Below the pieces are notes generated by a model that was not told the DNA's origin, ran no database searches, and was given only the letters and a program-made list of their open reading frames with translations. A stretch of 42,279 bases of DNA from Mesostigma viride. Taxonomy: Eukaryota > Streptophyta > Mesostigmatophyceae > Mesostigmatales > Mesostigmataceae. The stretch is taken from contig RPFO01001190.1 of the NCBI GenBank assembly GCA_009746045.1, positions 7,501-49,779 of the forward strand. Direction: 5' to 3'. Shown piece after piece: positions 21,601-32,855 of the stretch (its first letter is position 1; the number at the start of each line of letters is the position of its first letter). The position numbers and the translations under genes were made by a program.

Positions 21601-21971
21601 AGTCCCACGATCCAGATCATCCATATTGGCTAGCGGAAGTCTTGCAGGAGCCTTATCAGGTGGCCGCTACTTTCGTGAGGCGAGTGGCCGACAGAAACGG
21701 CAAGGTCGATAGGGAGTTGTTCCGTAAGGGACAATGGGTGGTGGGGGTGCGCTACTGGGACAGATTTCCGGGTATGGCGACGATGTTCAAAATGGACGCC
21801 GATGCGCAAGCTGAACAGCCAAACTTGGTCAATTGCTACCTGTGCATGGACGCGGGGTTCGAACACACCATTGTTGTCAACCCAGCTAACAATCGCCAGG
21901 CCATCTTGACCATTCCGACAGACGTCGAGAAACGGCTCACGAACTTGGCCAAGAAGAGACCTGTTGAGTAG
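18622..21971 (+). CDS. Spliced DDE/RNase-H-like transposase-type protein
   Basis: Predicted exons are 18622-19399, 19473-20119, 20273-21076 and 21240-21971, about 986 residues. The open frame extends 5' to 18487, but an acceptor-like CAG at 18560 suggests an upstream exon, so the start is uncertain. The N-terminal third is basic-helical. A Cys/His cluster follows (CKHMPAC, LCACQHH, CECGPECHACDHG). Three acidic motifs in the third exon resemble a DDE/RNase H core: HTDYAENY (about 20523), GWSDNCSMQFK (about 20778) and FGEQHGKGEVDGAGGTVK (about 20890). I recall similar HTDYAENY..HGKG.DG.GGTVK proteins, mostly uncharacterised, from invertebrate genomes, but I cannot name the family with certainty. 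All four exons are free of stops, unlike the neighbouring retroelements, so the gene is either recently mobile or under constraint. No terminal inverted repeats were found around it. The first intron boundary is the weakest call. Confidence 0.65.
19400..19472 (+). other. Predicted intron with poly-G tract
   Basis: The coding frame changes between 19399 and 19475. A GT at 19400 and AG ending at 19472 give a 73-base intron that joins the two frames. A 51-base alternative ending at 19450 does not change frame. A length change in the G-run (about 19407-19418) is the competing explanation. Confidence 0.45.
20120..20272 (+). other. Predicted intron with duplicated donor, frame-neutral
   Basis: A 72-bp tandem duplication (20109-20180 and 20181-20252) carries the donor GCCAGAG|GTAATTTTT twice, at 20120 and 20192. 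The acceptor is TTTCTACAG ending at 20272. Both donor choices give introns divisible by three (153 or 81), and the whole stretch has no stop, so splicing, alternative donor use and retention all keep the frame. It contains GTTGCGCCCCAAGGCGTT twice, a degenerate form of the 18-bp motif. Confidence 0.7.
21077..21239 (+). other. Predicted phase-0 intron carrying the 18-bp motif
   Basis: Donor CCCGAG|GTAATTAAG and acceptor GACGCGCAG|GTG give a 163-base phase-0 intron, joining FFEFPE to VLPYSPGRG. GTTACGCCGGCCGTCGTT sits at 21110-21127. Without splicing the upstream frame runs on but shifts away from the downstream frame, which supports the intron. Confidence 0.75.
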
Positions 21972-23739
21972 GCCAGCTCGCCCGGGCTTGGTTGGACGAG
22001 GTGGACAGCCTTGAGAGCACGTGCTTCGTTGTGAGCACTTGCCTTTCAGCCGTGATTTGCAAACGAGTTCCTTGTCCTGAATTGTAAAGCTCGATTCATG
22101 CTCTTTTAAGGAAGTGTATAATATTATCCAGATCATGTATATATTTAGATCTAGACCTGAGTTCAAATAACATTTCTTAGAGGGCTGAGATGCGCGAGGT
22201 CCAGCATACATGTATATATCCATGGAGACATGTTACAAACTCAAATGTTTCATTGTACGTACCACTAGCTCGTCGACGGGGGTATCCCATGTAATGTATG
22301 ATTTATGAATTAATTAATCGCTTAATTGTACAATTTAAATGGATCATGAACTTGTCAAGTGGCCTAATTTGGTTTATTTGGTTCATCATTTATTGATGTC
22401 AATCATTCTTAATTGAATCTCGAGCAATAGCAATCATGAAGCACATCCTAATCATGTGATTCGCATAATGAGAATAGGCAACAAGTGCTAAGTACTTTGA
22501 GGAATGCGGGGTTGGTCAGGTTATTATAGAGCTAGAGCTACAAACGGCACATATATTGCAAACTTTGCGCTCCAGGCATGGAATTTCAAAAGTACCAAAA
22601 TTGGAGCAGTAGATGTTGGGGACGCCCCTGACTGGTCGGCGGCCAGCCCGTAAAGGGATTCATCGACGACCTAGCCAGCAAGCGGCCAGTCTGGGATACT
22701 CGGCGGGGCTAGCAATAGTCCTGTGGTGAGGTGCTGTAAACGATAGCGTTCAGCTCTCCTGCTTTCAACGACACCTAGTGGCGGCCAGGGCTTGCCTTCA
22801 ACGACACCGGGTGGCGGCCAGCTCAGAAGGGTTTAACGTCATCGAATATGGTTCGTCCCCTAGATAGGATTCTTTCTTTGCAAGCGATGCCTGCGGAAGG
22901 CTAGCTGGCGTGCTCGCTTTCTCTCCGGGTTCGCACGCGTAGGGGGTTCTTGTTATACGTTGTGCCTCTATAGGGTGTGAATGTCGTTGGTGCGAATGGA
23001 AGTTGCGGATGACGACCATTCGTTGTTTTACCTGTTGTGGGGGTGGATACCGTCTGGCTGTTGCCGACTGTGTTGACGGTGTTTACCTCCGTGTAATTGT
23101 TGTATAGCCCCTTTGCCGCGGAAGGCTGGTGGGGGCGTGTGCTGTGCTACACTCCGTGCTCTCTCCTTGTTTGTCGGGTTAAGGTCACTGCATTTAGAGG
23201 TAGCCTGGGATTCCCCCTTCTCTCCTGCTTGCATGCCGCTGCCAGACTATGATGTAACATGCCTCGACGTAACAGAATAAATAAGGGTGGACAGTCTGGA
23301 TTTCCTTAAGACTATGCAGTAGCTCATGACGGGGATAAGGGTAGACCTGCTATATTCTACAGTTGGAAGACTTGTGAGGAGCACATTAAAGATAAGATAT
23401 TGTCTCTAGGCTCTAGTGCTAAGTGGAAAGGGTTTGACAACATTACAGAAGCAGATAGGTTTGTTAGGGAACACATGCCATTGCCTGAGGGGATGCACAC
23501 CACACGTGAATGCTCCAAGCCACCCACGCTCAGCAGTCAGGGGGAGGGGACAGCAGTTACAGTTACCTTCTCTCAGCTGACCATTGGCCCTAGCAAACAG
23601 TAGAGGATACTATTACTACCTAGGTAGTAATACTAGGTTCTATATCTATAGATCCATAGCACGTGGTTGCTCTTTCTCTCTCTCTTTCTTCCTGGGGAGG
23701 TGATGCCTGCTGTGTAAGGTACCGGTACGAGTGCTCACC
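21972..23739. other. Intergenic/untranslated region before retroelement copy A
   Basis: No convincing gene. Short open frames are unrecognised. A 20-bp-scale repeat (TTCAACGACACC..GTGGCGGCCAG) occurs at about 22764 and 22797. AATAAA lies at 23276-23281. The 5' LTR and primer-binding site of copy A should lie in the 3' part of this stretch, but I could not define them because no second LTR copy exists in the window and no tRNA-complementary primer site was evident. Confidence 0.4.
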
Positions 23740-24029
23740 ATGCCAACACGGTACCAAACAAGGAACGCCAGAGAGACAGAAGACGAGCCTAGGGAGAGAG
23801 ATTCAGATAATAGAGAGGTAGAACCTGTAGACAACCACGAGCACGGTACAGAAGGGCTAGAGGTACCACCGCACGTCCAAGTAGAGACAGGTACAGGTGA
23901 GGTCATGGAGAGACCTGTGGAAGGCTCCCTACGATCCAGATCTAGTTCCCCCGCGGATGGGGACAATCTAGACGCCTTAACCAGGCAGGAAGATGACAGA
24001 AGTGACCAAGAGATACTACAGGGGGACTC

Positions 24030-24076
<47 letters not shown>

Positions 24077-24122
24077 GACAGCAGCAGCAGCAACGACAGC
24101 AGCAGCAGCAGCAGCATCAACC

Positions 24123-24216
<94 letters not shown>

Positions 24217-26063
24217 TGGATGGCACCAACGGCAACCCCGGTTGCAGCAACAACAACCCCAGACGAGACCACAATGGCTACCATCGGATCCTGAGCAGCA
24301 GGGAGACGAGAATGAAGATACCCTGCACTACCGCTATCAGCAGCCAGTCACCGGGCGGCCATCGCATCCTTGGGCAGGGCGGGGGCGGCCCCAGGGACCT
24401 CCACCGGGCCCCACACACCGGGGCAGACGCAGAGTGTCCTTCGGCAGCACGTCCCTGTTACCCACGGCGCTCTGGTATTCGGATGAGGAGGGGGAGATTC
24501 AAGGGGCAGATGGCGAGTTCGACGACCTGGAAGGGACTGGCGAGGTTGACGAGGAACCAGTTACGCAGGGCCCGCCCGTTGGTACTCATAGACCACGGAC
24601 CAGACCAGGGGAGGCCAGGAACAGTGTCACCGCCCGAGGCGAGGAGACTCATACGCCCGTCCAGCGCCCGGCACCTCAACCGCAGCGCCCACGGGTGCTT
24701 GACCAAAGCGCGGTCTCCTCGCCTGCGCCTGCTGGCAACCTTAACTTCAGCAGGGTGGCCTTGGATGACCCGGGGTACGAACATCCCTCATCTGTACAGG
24801 TGCGGCGGACTCATGGTACGCCGCCCAGATCCGGATCTCTCCCCCGGTCGCAGCCCCCCACCTTCGGCTCCATCCCCCACGTAGACGTCGGTGGGCCCAT
24901 CACCACCGCGGTAAAGGCCCCACCGATGCCCAATTTCAAGAATGTACCCAAGCTGCACGCGGACATGAAACCGCGCGAGGTAGAGGAATGGGGACGCATG
25001 TGGCAAGTATACCATCTGGCGCAATCACCACAACTGGCAGCTGGCCACCTGTGATCTGATCCCGCTGGTGGTTAACTCCTGTATGGACCCCTCGGTGGTG
25101 AGCATCTTGAACTGTGAGAGCATCGTGTCCCAGTCATACCCGCAAACCTTGGAGGAGCTGATGGACCGGGTGCGCCGCAAGCTGGTGCCCCCAGATGTTG
25201 TACTCCACGAGCGAATCGCCTTCGGCAAGCTGCGCCAGGGGACCACCCCATATCGCGAGTTTCTGTCTAAATTTGAGTCCAGCGCCGCCTATGTGGCCGA
25301 CATGACCTGGTATGAGTACAAGATCAGGTTCATCGAGGCACTCTGTCCTGAGCTGCAGGACGAGGTATTCAAGCACTACGCTGAGGTCCCTTGGGAGGAG
25401 TGGGACATCTTGAATATCCAGAGGTATCTCCTACAGGTGGCCGACGTAGTGGCTCGCGGGCGTGCACCCTCAGTGCGCCGTTTCTTCAGACCAGCTCCCC
25501 CGCAACGGGTGAATCAGATGTACTCCACTGAGTTCGCCGGCGAGGAGGAGGACGAGTACCTCGACGACCCTGATGAGGGCTACACTGACCAGGGTGTCAA
25601 CGCGATCGACGCTAGCAAGGCGCGATGCTTCATGTGCAGCGAGGTGGGGCACCTCAAGCGCGACTGCCCCAAGCTCCGGGGCAAGCACGCCAGTCATGGG
25701 GCAGGAGACGGGGAACCCAGTGTTCGCTTCTCTGGCCCAGCCTTCGGCAGCCGCCCCGACTCCTCCGGTCCTCGGGACCGACCCCGCAACGCGGGTGAGC
25801 TTGCGGCTCGCCTGCAGCACGCCAGACAGGTCCCGACGCAGTACCAGCAGCCGCGACCACCCGCGACCAGCTCTACCAAGGGCGTGTTGCGCGCGGTCAA
25901 CGAGATTGAGGCGCGGCGACAGTCCTCCTCTTCCGGCCATACGCATGCAGTGGCGGGCTACGAGTATGACGACGAGGAGGGGGCTGACGAAGAGGAGGAG
26001 GGGGGGGAAGAGGGCGGGCGGTCGGGCGAGGCGGCCTCCCGTCCCACCGCTCCTCGGGAGTAG
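23740..26063 (+). pseudogene. gag, copy A, with polyglutamine tract
   Basis: Starts MPTRYQTRN in a good initiation context. Residues about 98-159 are glutamine-rich, encoded mainly by CAG, after which the plausible frame shifts (downstream text continues in the frame that reads serine across the repeat). A second shift near 25015-25030 leads to the capsid-like helical part (WQLATCDLIPL through ILNIQRYLLQVAD). A zinc knuckle CFMCSEVGHLKRDC is at about 25627-25668, followed by a Pro/Arg/Ser-rich and then acidic tail ending at TAG 26061-26063. Gag packages the RNA into virus-like particles. Two frame changes make it non-functional unless the Q-tract length varies between copies. Confidence 0.75.
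24031..24216 (+). repeat. CAG repeat, 62 codons, ~30 uninterrupted
   Basis: CAG codons with CAA, CGA, CAT and CCA interruptions in the first half, then about 30 pure CAG units at 24124-24213. The antisense frames read alanine or leucine runs, which are artefacts. Slippage here can explain the frame change in gag. Confidence 0.95.
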
Positions 26064-26074
26064 TAGCCCTGCCC

Positions 26075-27518
26075 GTGGGCTTGGGTCCCGGGGTAGGGGA
26101 TAGGGTAGAAAAATCAGATGGTAGTCCAGACGCGGAGTCAACTAGAGTAGAGGTAGACGTCAATAACGTGGCCTCAGACGCGTCCACTCAACCGGCGGCG
26201 CGTGCATCTCAAGGAGGTTCGCGACATTTGTTTCTTTTCAGCGGAGGGTTACTGGTCCCTCCCACCGTCCTTGATCCGTATTTGAAGGAGAAAACGATCA
26301 TGGACGTGAAGTTCCTGGTCGACACCGGCGCCTCCACGTCCTTCATCAACGAGGCCCTGGTGCGTCGGCTGGGCCTGGTACCACGACCTCACACCACGGC
26401 AGTGTATGTCACCTACTCGGATGGCCGGCGGCACCAATCGCCGGGCCTAGCAGACATCAAGGGTGTGCTGCAGGGCACGCCGGTGGACCTGGTGGCGACT
26501 ATTGCGCCGCTGGGCGCTGCCGACATCATCATTGGAGTGGACTGGCTGGACAAGCAGGATGTGGACATCAGTGTGCGCCGACGGGTAGTTTGGTTTCCGA
26601 ACGGATCATTCTGGTGCCCCGACAGCGAGTACAGGGCACAGGCCGCTGAGGTCCAGAACATTACACACGAGCGCTCGGCGGACGGGCCTCGACCAGCGTC
26701 CCAGATCCTCATGAGTGGCAAGATGCTGGCGCGCCAGCTCCGGAAGGGCAAGGAGTATGCGATGTACCGTATAGACCTGGACAGCACTCAGGTCATGCTT
26801 AATGAGATCGGTGCCGGCTTCACACAGGACGAGCTGGCGCGGTTCAACGCCGTCCTGGAGAAGCGCACTACTCTCTTCGCGGATCGCACCCCCCAGTTCC
26901 CTCCCAATCGATCGGTGCTACATCGTGTCCAGCTCCAGGAGGGTTCCGGGCCGACGGTGTCTCCCATGTACCGCATGGGTCCAGTCGAGCTGGTGGAGCT
27001 CAAGAAGATCCTCATTTCACTGCTCGACGCCGGACTCATTGAACCCAGCAACAGCCCCTTCTCAGCGGGCGTGCTGCTCGTTCCCAAGCCAAGGGGCAAG
27101 TGGCGTCTGGTGACTGACTACCGGAAGCTGAACGCCATCACTGTCAAGTCCCGGTATCCTCTACCGCGGATCGACGACATCTTCAACCGTGTCCAAGGGG
27201 CTACGTGTTTCACCGTCATCGACTGTGCGGACGGGTTTTGGTAGCTGCGCATCGCGCCAGAAGACTGCCATAAGACCGCGTTCGCTACGCCCTTCGGTCA
27301 CTACCAGTTTCGGGTGGCGGCAATGGGGCTGTGTAATTCGCCTGCGTCCTTCCAGATGCTGATGAACGACATCCTCCGTCCGGTGATGGGCACAGCCCAC
27401 TTGCCGCAGCTAGGTCTCCCAGGATCTGGCGGACCCGCAGAAGGGGGCGCGCCCGCCCTGGACCTACAAGCGCACGTGCGCGCTAGCGTATCTGGACGAC
27501 ATCCTGGTGTACTCCAAG
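26075..27518 (+). pseudogene. Protease and N-terminal reverse transcriptase, copy A
   Basis: The frame opens just after the gag stop in a different phase. The aspartic protease motif is FLVDTGASTSFINEALV (about 26310), followed by IIIGVDWL of the protease flap/C-terminal region. RT begins about 26960 (RVQLQEGSGPTVSPMYR) with WRLVTDYRKLNAITVKSRYP and then DCADGFW, where CAG in copy B is TAG here (27242-27244). GLCNSPASFQMLMNDIL follows, then a 4-base insertion near 27410 relative to copy B shifts frame before the AYLDDILVYSK catalytic motif (about 27487-27518). The LTR pair interrupts immediately after that motif. Confidence 0.85.
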
Positions 27519-28966
27519 TGTCACGTCCGTGATCATTTACGTCCGTGCACTCAAGAAGTTACGCGGTTGCCGTAATCGGAATCGTTACCGACGTTTGGTT
27601 GGTTCCGATTCAGTAGGCCGCAGGCTTTGTTCCTTGGGCCGGTGTGGAGCGCCGCGCCGGAAAGGCCTGAATTTCTAGAGTGACAGTCTTAGGTGACCTG
27701 ACTTAGGTTCAGGCGCAAGACTTTGGGGCGCAAAGCCTTGGTGGCTTGCGCAATATTCCGGTGCGTGACATTTGGCAGTTATGAATCTTTTGTATTGTCC
27801 AGACGGAATGATGTTCAGTCCATCTGACAAAGCTAGATACGCAGATCGTAGTGTGCGGTGTGCTGGCTCGCACGTGGTTGTCGAACAGACTTGCTCTGCA
27901 TTTTGCTGGCAGTCTAACTGCACGTTAGGCGGCTTGCTGGCAAATGCGACAGCGCATGGATGCCGGGATTTTTGGAGGTATTTAGGAGCAGCGCAGCGGC
28001 CATGGTGGTCGTTGTTCGCTCGTTTCTCTCCCTCACAACTAGTTTGTTGTCTTCATGGGGTTAAACTTCTCGAACAGCCCGGAGCAGCCCCCGTGAGTGG
28101 TTGCATGTCGTTGCCATGACGATGGTTGATAAGATTGACAATGGTTTGATCCGGTTGGGATGTTGTTGGCATTGTGGACGAGAAACGTTCTGCTGACCCG
28201 GGAACAGTCCCGGGAAAGGGCCGGTTCGTCGTTGGCCAGTGTGCCAGTAACTGGGACATGAGCGCAGAGTCACACAGTTGATATAGATTATGACGTAAGT
28301 AAACACTGTTGCGCCACAGTGGCGTCATGGTCGGTCTGTGGTGATTTCGATGGGTCTCAAGGATATGTAGTTACTCTTACAGTTGCGGCAGCACAACTCG
28401 GCATTCATTGTAATTTGTCAAATGTTATGGAATGAATGGTTTGGGCATTGCTTTCATCATAAAGCATTATTGCAATCTTCATAATATAAATATCGGCTGG
28501 CTGCGCTGCCTGTCATGAAGGTGGTGGTGCCGTCAAGGACCACACCTATCATTTCCACTTTATTTAAACGAGCGAACAACCCTTGGCGGGTTCAGTTCGG
28601 ACAGCCTGAGCCGGAGATATACCCAAGCTGCTTGCAGAATCAAGCACTTGGAAGAGGATTAAGCTTATCCTTTAAAAAGCTATGAAGAGGATTAGGCTTA
28701 TCCTTGAAAAAGCCATGAAGAGGATTATGCTTATCCTTGAAAAAGCACTGAAGAGGTTATTGCTTAGCCTATTTGAAAAGCATGTGTGGTCCTGTCGTGG
28801 GAATTTTTTTTTTCCCTATGTGATCCTCTTTTTGACTTTTTGGCTCTTCATTTTTTCGAGCTAAAAAGTGGGGGGGAATATAGTGGATCACACACAAGAG
28901 TACTCTATTGCTATGGATATGCCTTCCAAGTGATAGGCTAGGATATAATGGCACGCAAACGCGACA
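27519..28966 (+). mobile_element. LTR of a second retroelement, unit 1
   Basis: Starts TGTCACGTCCGTGATC and ends ACGCGACA, the TG..CA borders of LTRs. It is repeated at 28969 with an offset of 1450 and near identity. It contains a TATA-like ATAATATAAATATCGG (about 28482-28497). It is longer than unit 2 by 311 bases (28568-28878), with a two-base AA microhomology at the edges. The host site is flanked by CAAG at 27515-27518 and 30106-30109; copy B shows the empty site with a single CAAG. Strand is assigned arbitrarily from the TATA. Confidence 0.8.
28568..28878 (+). other. Segment present only in LTR unit 1
   Basis: Four 33-bp units start at 28651, 28684, 28717 and 28750 (GAAGAGGATTA..CTTATCC). 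They end in a T-rich then purine-rich tract, AAAAAGTGGGGGGGAA (28863-28878), that resembles a polypurine tract. A 60-codon frame (28682-28864) reads the 33-bp units as an 11-residue repeat of MKRI.LILEKA type, followed by a hydrophobic segment. Whether it is translated is unknown. The segment could be internal retroelement DNA or an indel within the LTR. Confidence 0.5.
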
Positions 28967-28968
28967 GC

Positions 28969-30105
28969 TGTCACGTCCGTGATCATTTACGTCCGTGCAC
29001 TCAAGAAGTTACGCGGTTGCCGTAATCGGAATCGTTACCGACGTTTGGTTGGTTCCGATTCAGTAGGCCGCAGGCTTTGTTCCTTGGGCCGGTGTGGAGC
29101 GCCGCGCCGGAAAGGCCTGAATTTCTAGAGTGACAGTCTTAGGTGACCTGACTTAGGTTCAGGCGCAAGACTTTGGGGCGCAAAGCCTTGGTGGCTTGCG
29201 CAATATTCCGGTGCGTGACATTTGGCAGTTATGAATCTTTTGTATTGTCCAGACGGAATGATGTTCAGTCCATCTGACAAAGCTAGATACGCAGATCGTA
29301 GTGTGCGGTGTGCTGGCTCGCACGTGGTTGTCGAACAGACTTGCTCTGCATTTTGCTGGCAGTCTAACTGCACGTTAGGCGGCTTGCTGGCAAATGCGAC
29401 AGCGCATGGATGCCGGGATTTTTGGAGGTATTTAGGAGCAGCGCAGCGGCCATGGTGGTCGTTGTTCGCTCGTTTCTCTCCCTCACAACTAGTTTGTTGT
29501 CTTCATGGGGTTAAACTTCTCGAACAGCCCGGAGCAGCCCCCGTGAGTGGTTGCATGTCGTTGCCATGACGATGGTTGATAAGATTGACAATGGTTTGAT
29601 CCGGTTGGGATGTTGTTGGCATTGTGGACGAGAAACGTTCTGCTGACCCGGGAACAGTCCCGGGAAAGGGCCGGTTCGTCGTTGGCCAGTGTGCCAGTAA
29701 CTGGGACATGAGCGCAGAGTCACACAGTTGATATAGATTATGACGTAAGTAAACACTGTTGCGCCACAGTGGCGTCATGGTCGGTCTGTGGTGATTTCGA
29801 TGGGTCTCAAGGATATGTAGTTACTCTTACAGTTGCGGCAGCACAACTCGGCATTCATTGTAATTTGTCAAATGTTATGGAATGAATGGTTTGGGCATTG
29901 CTTTCATCATAAAGCATTATTGCAATCTTCATAATATAAATATCGGCTGGCTGCGCTGCCTGTCATGAAGGTGGTGGTGCCGTCAAGGACCACACCTATC
30001 ATTTCCACTTTATTTAATATAGTGGATCACACACAAGAGTACTCTATTGCTATGGATATGCCTTCCAAGTGATAGGCTAGGATATAATGGCACGCAAACG
30101 CGACA
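28969..30105 (+). mobile_element. LTR of a second retroelement, unit 2
   Basis: 1137 bases, TG..CA bordered, separated from unit 1 only by GC (28967-28968), making the junction ACA-GC-TGT. No primer-binding site, gag or pol lies between the units. Apart from the 311-base indel I saw no differences between units in the parts compared, so the insertion is recent or homogenised. Confidence 0.8.
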
Positions 30106-31175
30106 CAAGACGTTCGAGGAACACCTGGCTGGAGGATGTTGACGCAGTGCTGCAGATCATGGAGGATGAGCATCTGTCGGCGCGGAAGGCCAAGGTGCGC
30201 GGCGGTCGCTGCGTGCCGTTTCTGGGCCATACCCTGTCCGCGGACGGCATCGCGACCGACCCGGAGAAGATCGAGGCTGTCCAGCAATGGCCGGTCCCTA
30301 CGGACGTGAAAGGGTGCGCAGTTTCCTGGGGTTGGCATCCTACTACCGGCGGTTCATCCCGAGGTTTGCCACCATCGCCGCCCCGATCAACGCTCTTCTC
30401 AAGAAGGGTACCCCGTTCCTTTGGGCTGAGCAGTGCCAACAGGCTTTCGAGGCGCTTAAGCGCCACCTCACCACTGTCAGCGCCGGTCCTTGTCCTGCCG
30501 GATCCGTCCCTTCCTTTCGTCGTGGCTACTGACGCCAGTAAGGTGGCCATCGGGGGTGTTCTCCTGCAGGACCAAGGCAAGGGCCTTCAGCCCATCGAGT
30601 ACATCTCACGCACCATGATTCCGGCGGAGCGGAATTATCCAGTGCATCAGCAGGAACTCCTGGCAGTAGTCTACAGCTGCCACACGTGGCGTCATCATCT
30701 TCTGGGGGCCCAGTTTTCGGTGGCCATCAGCGAGCAGGGGGATCTCGACCCCCATCGCCTGGTGATCCACACGGACCACCGGCCGCTCACCCACCTCTTG
30801 GTGCAGCCCAACTTGACGCCCCGTCAGGCGCGGTGGATGGAGTACCTGTCACAGTTTGCGCCGTTCAAGATCCAATATGTCAAGGGCGCGGACAATGTGG
30901 TGCCCGACGCCCTCTCGCGACGGGCGGACTATTGGTTCTACGAGGACATGGACGTGCTGCATACCACCTGCGTACCAGTGGCCGCCCCGGGGACTGCCTA
31001 CGGTATGGAACCACGGTCTCCCCGGGCCCGCCACTTGTTTCATCTTGGGCACACCACCATGGATGACTTGTCACCCCTCCCGGAGGAGACGGGTCAACCA
31101 AGCGCCCACGTGGACGTGGATACCCCCAGGGAGGGGGAGGGGTCGCAGCGGGTCGCATGCGCGCGTGCCCCTTAG
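30106..31175 (+). pseudogene. C-terminal RT and RNase H, copy A
   Basis: Resumes after the LTR pair with a 4-base CTGG duplication relative to copy B, then EDVDAVLQIMEDEHLSARKA and FLGHTLSADGI. From about 30305 the continuous frame loses homology. The expected RT/RNase-H linker (SFLGLASYYRRFIPRFATI) is in another frame (30287-30532), and the first frame recovers at about 30500; both frameshifts are shared with copy B. RNase H residues are visible: ATDASKVAIGG, QQELLAVVYS, HTDHRPLTHL and GADNVVPDALSRR. RNase H degrades the RNA of the RNA:DNA hybrid. Confidence 0.8.
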
Positions 31176-32830
31176 TCATGTGGTGCCGCCCCAGGGAATT
31201 TTTCAGCTTCAGCCGCTCGGCCCTCCCACAGTCTTCTCAGAATTCGTCAACCAGGCGGGTACGGATACGGCGGAACCGGCTGCGGACGCGTTCACAGTCA
31301 CGTCGGACTTGGAGACGCTGATCAGCCGTTTCACGGTCACGGAGGAAGCAGCACTGGAAGCCATCCGGGCACATCCCCAGCAGATGGGGTCCTATCCTTG
31401 CAAGTTCCAGGATGGGCGCCTGTTCGTGAGTCCCCAGCCGGAGGAATGGCGGCTGTATGTTCCTGAGCTTTGTAGGGCTGCCTTGCTTCACGAGCTCCAT
31501 GATTCCCTTCTGGGCGGACATCAAGGAAGTCACCGTCTCCTTCCCCGGGCCCGTTTACAAGCACTTCTACTGGCCAGGGATGAAGGAGTATATCGAGACG
31601 TATGTGCGCCAGTGCCCCTCGTGTCAGATCATGAAGTCCAGGAACGTACACGGGCTCTCAGGCAGTCCCTAAGACGCTGCCGGATCCTATGGGTCCTTGG
31701 GATTCTATCATGATGGACTTCATCGGCCCGTTTAAGAAGACGAAGAACGGCAACAGCATGGTCTTGGTGTTCGTGGACCGCCTGACGCGCATGTGTCACC
31801 TGGCCCCGTGTCCGGTCGACCTCACAGCGGAGGAGTGCGCCAAGACATACCTGACGCACGTGTTTCGGTTTCACGGGCTCAGCACGCAGTTCATCTCTGA
31901 CCGCGACAAGCTCTTCACGGCCAAATTCTGGCAGGAGTTTTTCGAGCGACTGGGCACCAAGGTGTCGCTGGGCACAGCCTACCACAGCTCGTCATCGCAC
32001 CTGGTGGAGCGGTTGAACCGCACAGTGCAAGAGACCATGCGACACTACACTGACACGGTGGGCAGCAATTGGGAAGAACTTCTGGGCTTGGTGGAGTTTT
32101 CCCTGAACAATGCCCCCCAGGCCGCCCATGGGTTACCCCCTTTTTCCTCAACTCCGGCCGACACCCTCTCACACCGCTCGACTTGCTTGGGAGCCACGAA
32201 CTTGGAGAGGATCAGGTCAAGCTGGATACCCTTCAGGGGGTTGAGCGGTTGCTGCAGCGGATGCACCAGGCGCATAACAGCGCAGTTCAGGGCTATCGCG
32301 CAGCGGCAGAGCGGTATCTGGAGAGGACAGCCGGCAAGCGGGATCACCGGACGCCGTCCATCGAGGTGGGCGATTGGGTCCTGGTTGAGGGCCCGCAGAT
32401 CGGGCGATTTTCGCACAAGGTGGAGAAGGAGCTGAAGACTAAGCTCCGACCCATGTTCCTGGGTCCCTACAAGGTCCTCACCAAGTTCGACGATGTCATG
32501 TTCCAGGTGGACATTCCAGTGTCATGGAACCTCACGTCCAACCGTTTCCACCGTGACCAGCTCAAGTTGTATCACCAGAATACCATTCAGGGCAGGGTCA
32601 ATCCCCCAGCCCCACTGGAGTTCAATCCGGACACGGGGGAACATGAGGACGAGGTGGCAGCGATCGTGGGACACCGGGATGTCAAACGGGGACGAGGGGT
32701 CCAGCGACAATACCGGGTGCGATGGCGATTCGCACAACACGAGTCTGAGGACTCGTGGCGCACCGCTACCGAGTTAGCGGGGTGCGCCCGCTTACTAGAA
32801 GCATATAAGAAGACGCACCAGTTGCGTTAG
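31176..32830 (+). pseudogene. Integrase with chromodomain, copy A
   Basis: The zinc-binding part reads LLHELHDSLLGGHQGSH (about 31484) and CPSCQIM (about 31615) in different frames. The catalytic core has MMDFIGP (about 31713), FISDRDKLF (about 31891) and HLVERLNRTVQE (about 31999), the D, D and E positions. A one-base loss near 32132 relative to copy B shifts frame again. The C-terminal part has the GPY motif FLGPYKVL (about 32455) and a chromodomain-like stretch (VAAIVGHRDVKRG to ESEDSWRTATELAG, about 32657-32780), ending TAG at 32828-32830. Chromodomains steer integration toward marked chromatin. At least three frame breaks make it inactive. Confidence 0.82.
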
Positions 32831-32855
32831 CAGACCACATCCGGTAGGGTGTAGA

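Noticed and set aside
23942-24274. Antisense polyalanine and polyleucine ORFs
   Set aside because: They are complementary readings of the gag CAG repeat.
27675-28328. Short ORFs inside the LTR units, present twice
   Set aside because: Both occurrences are explained by the 1450-base direct repeat; no domains and no consistent start context.
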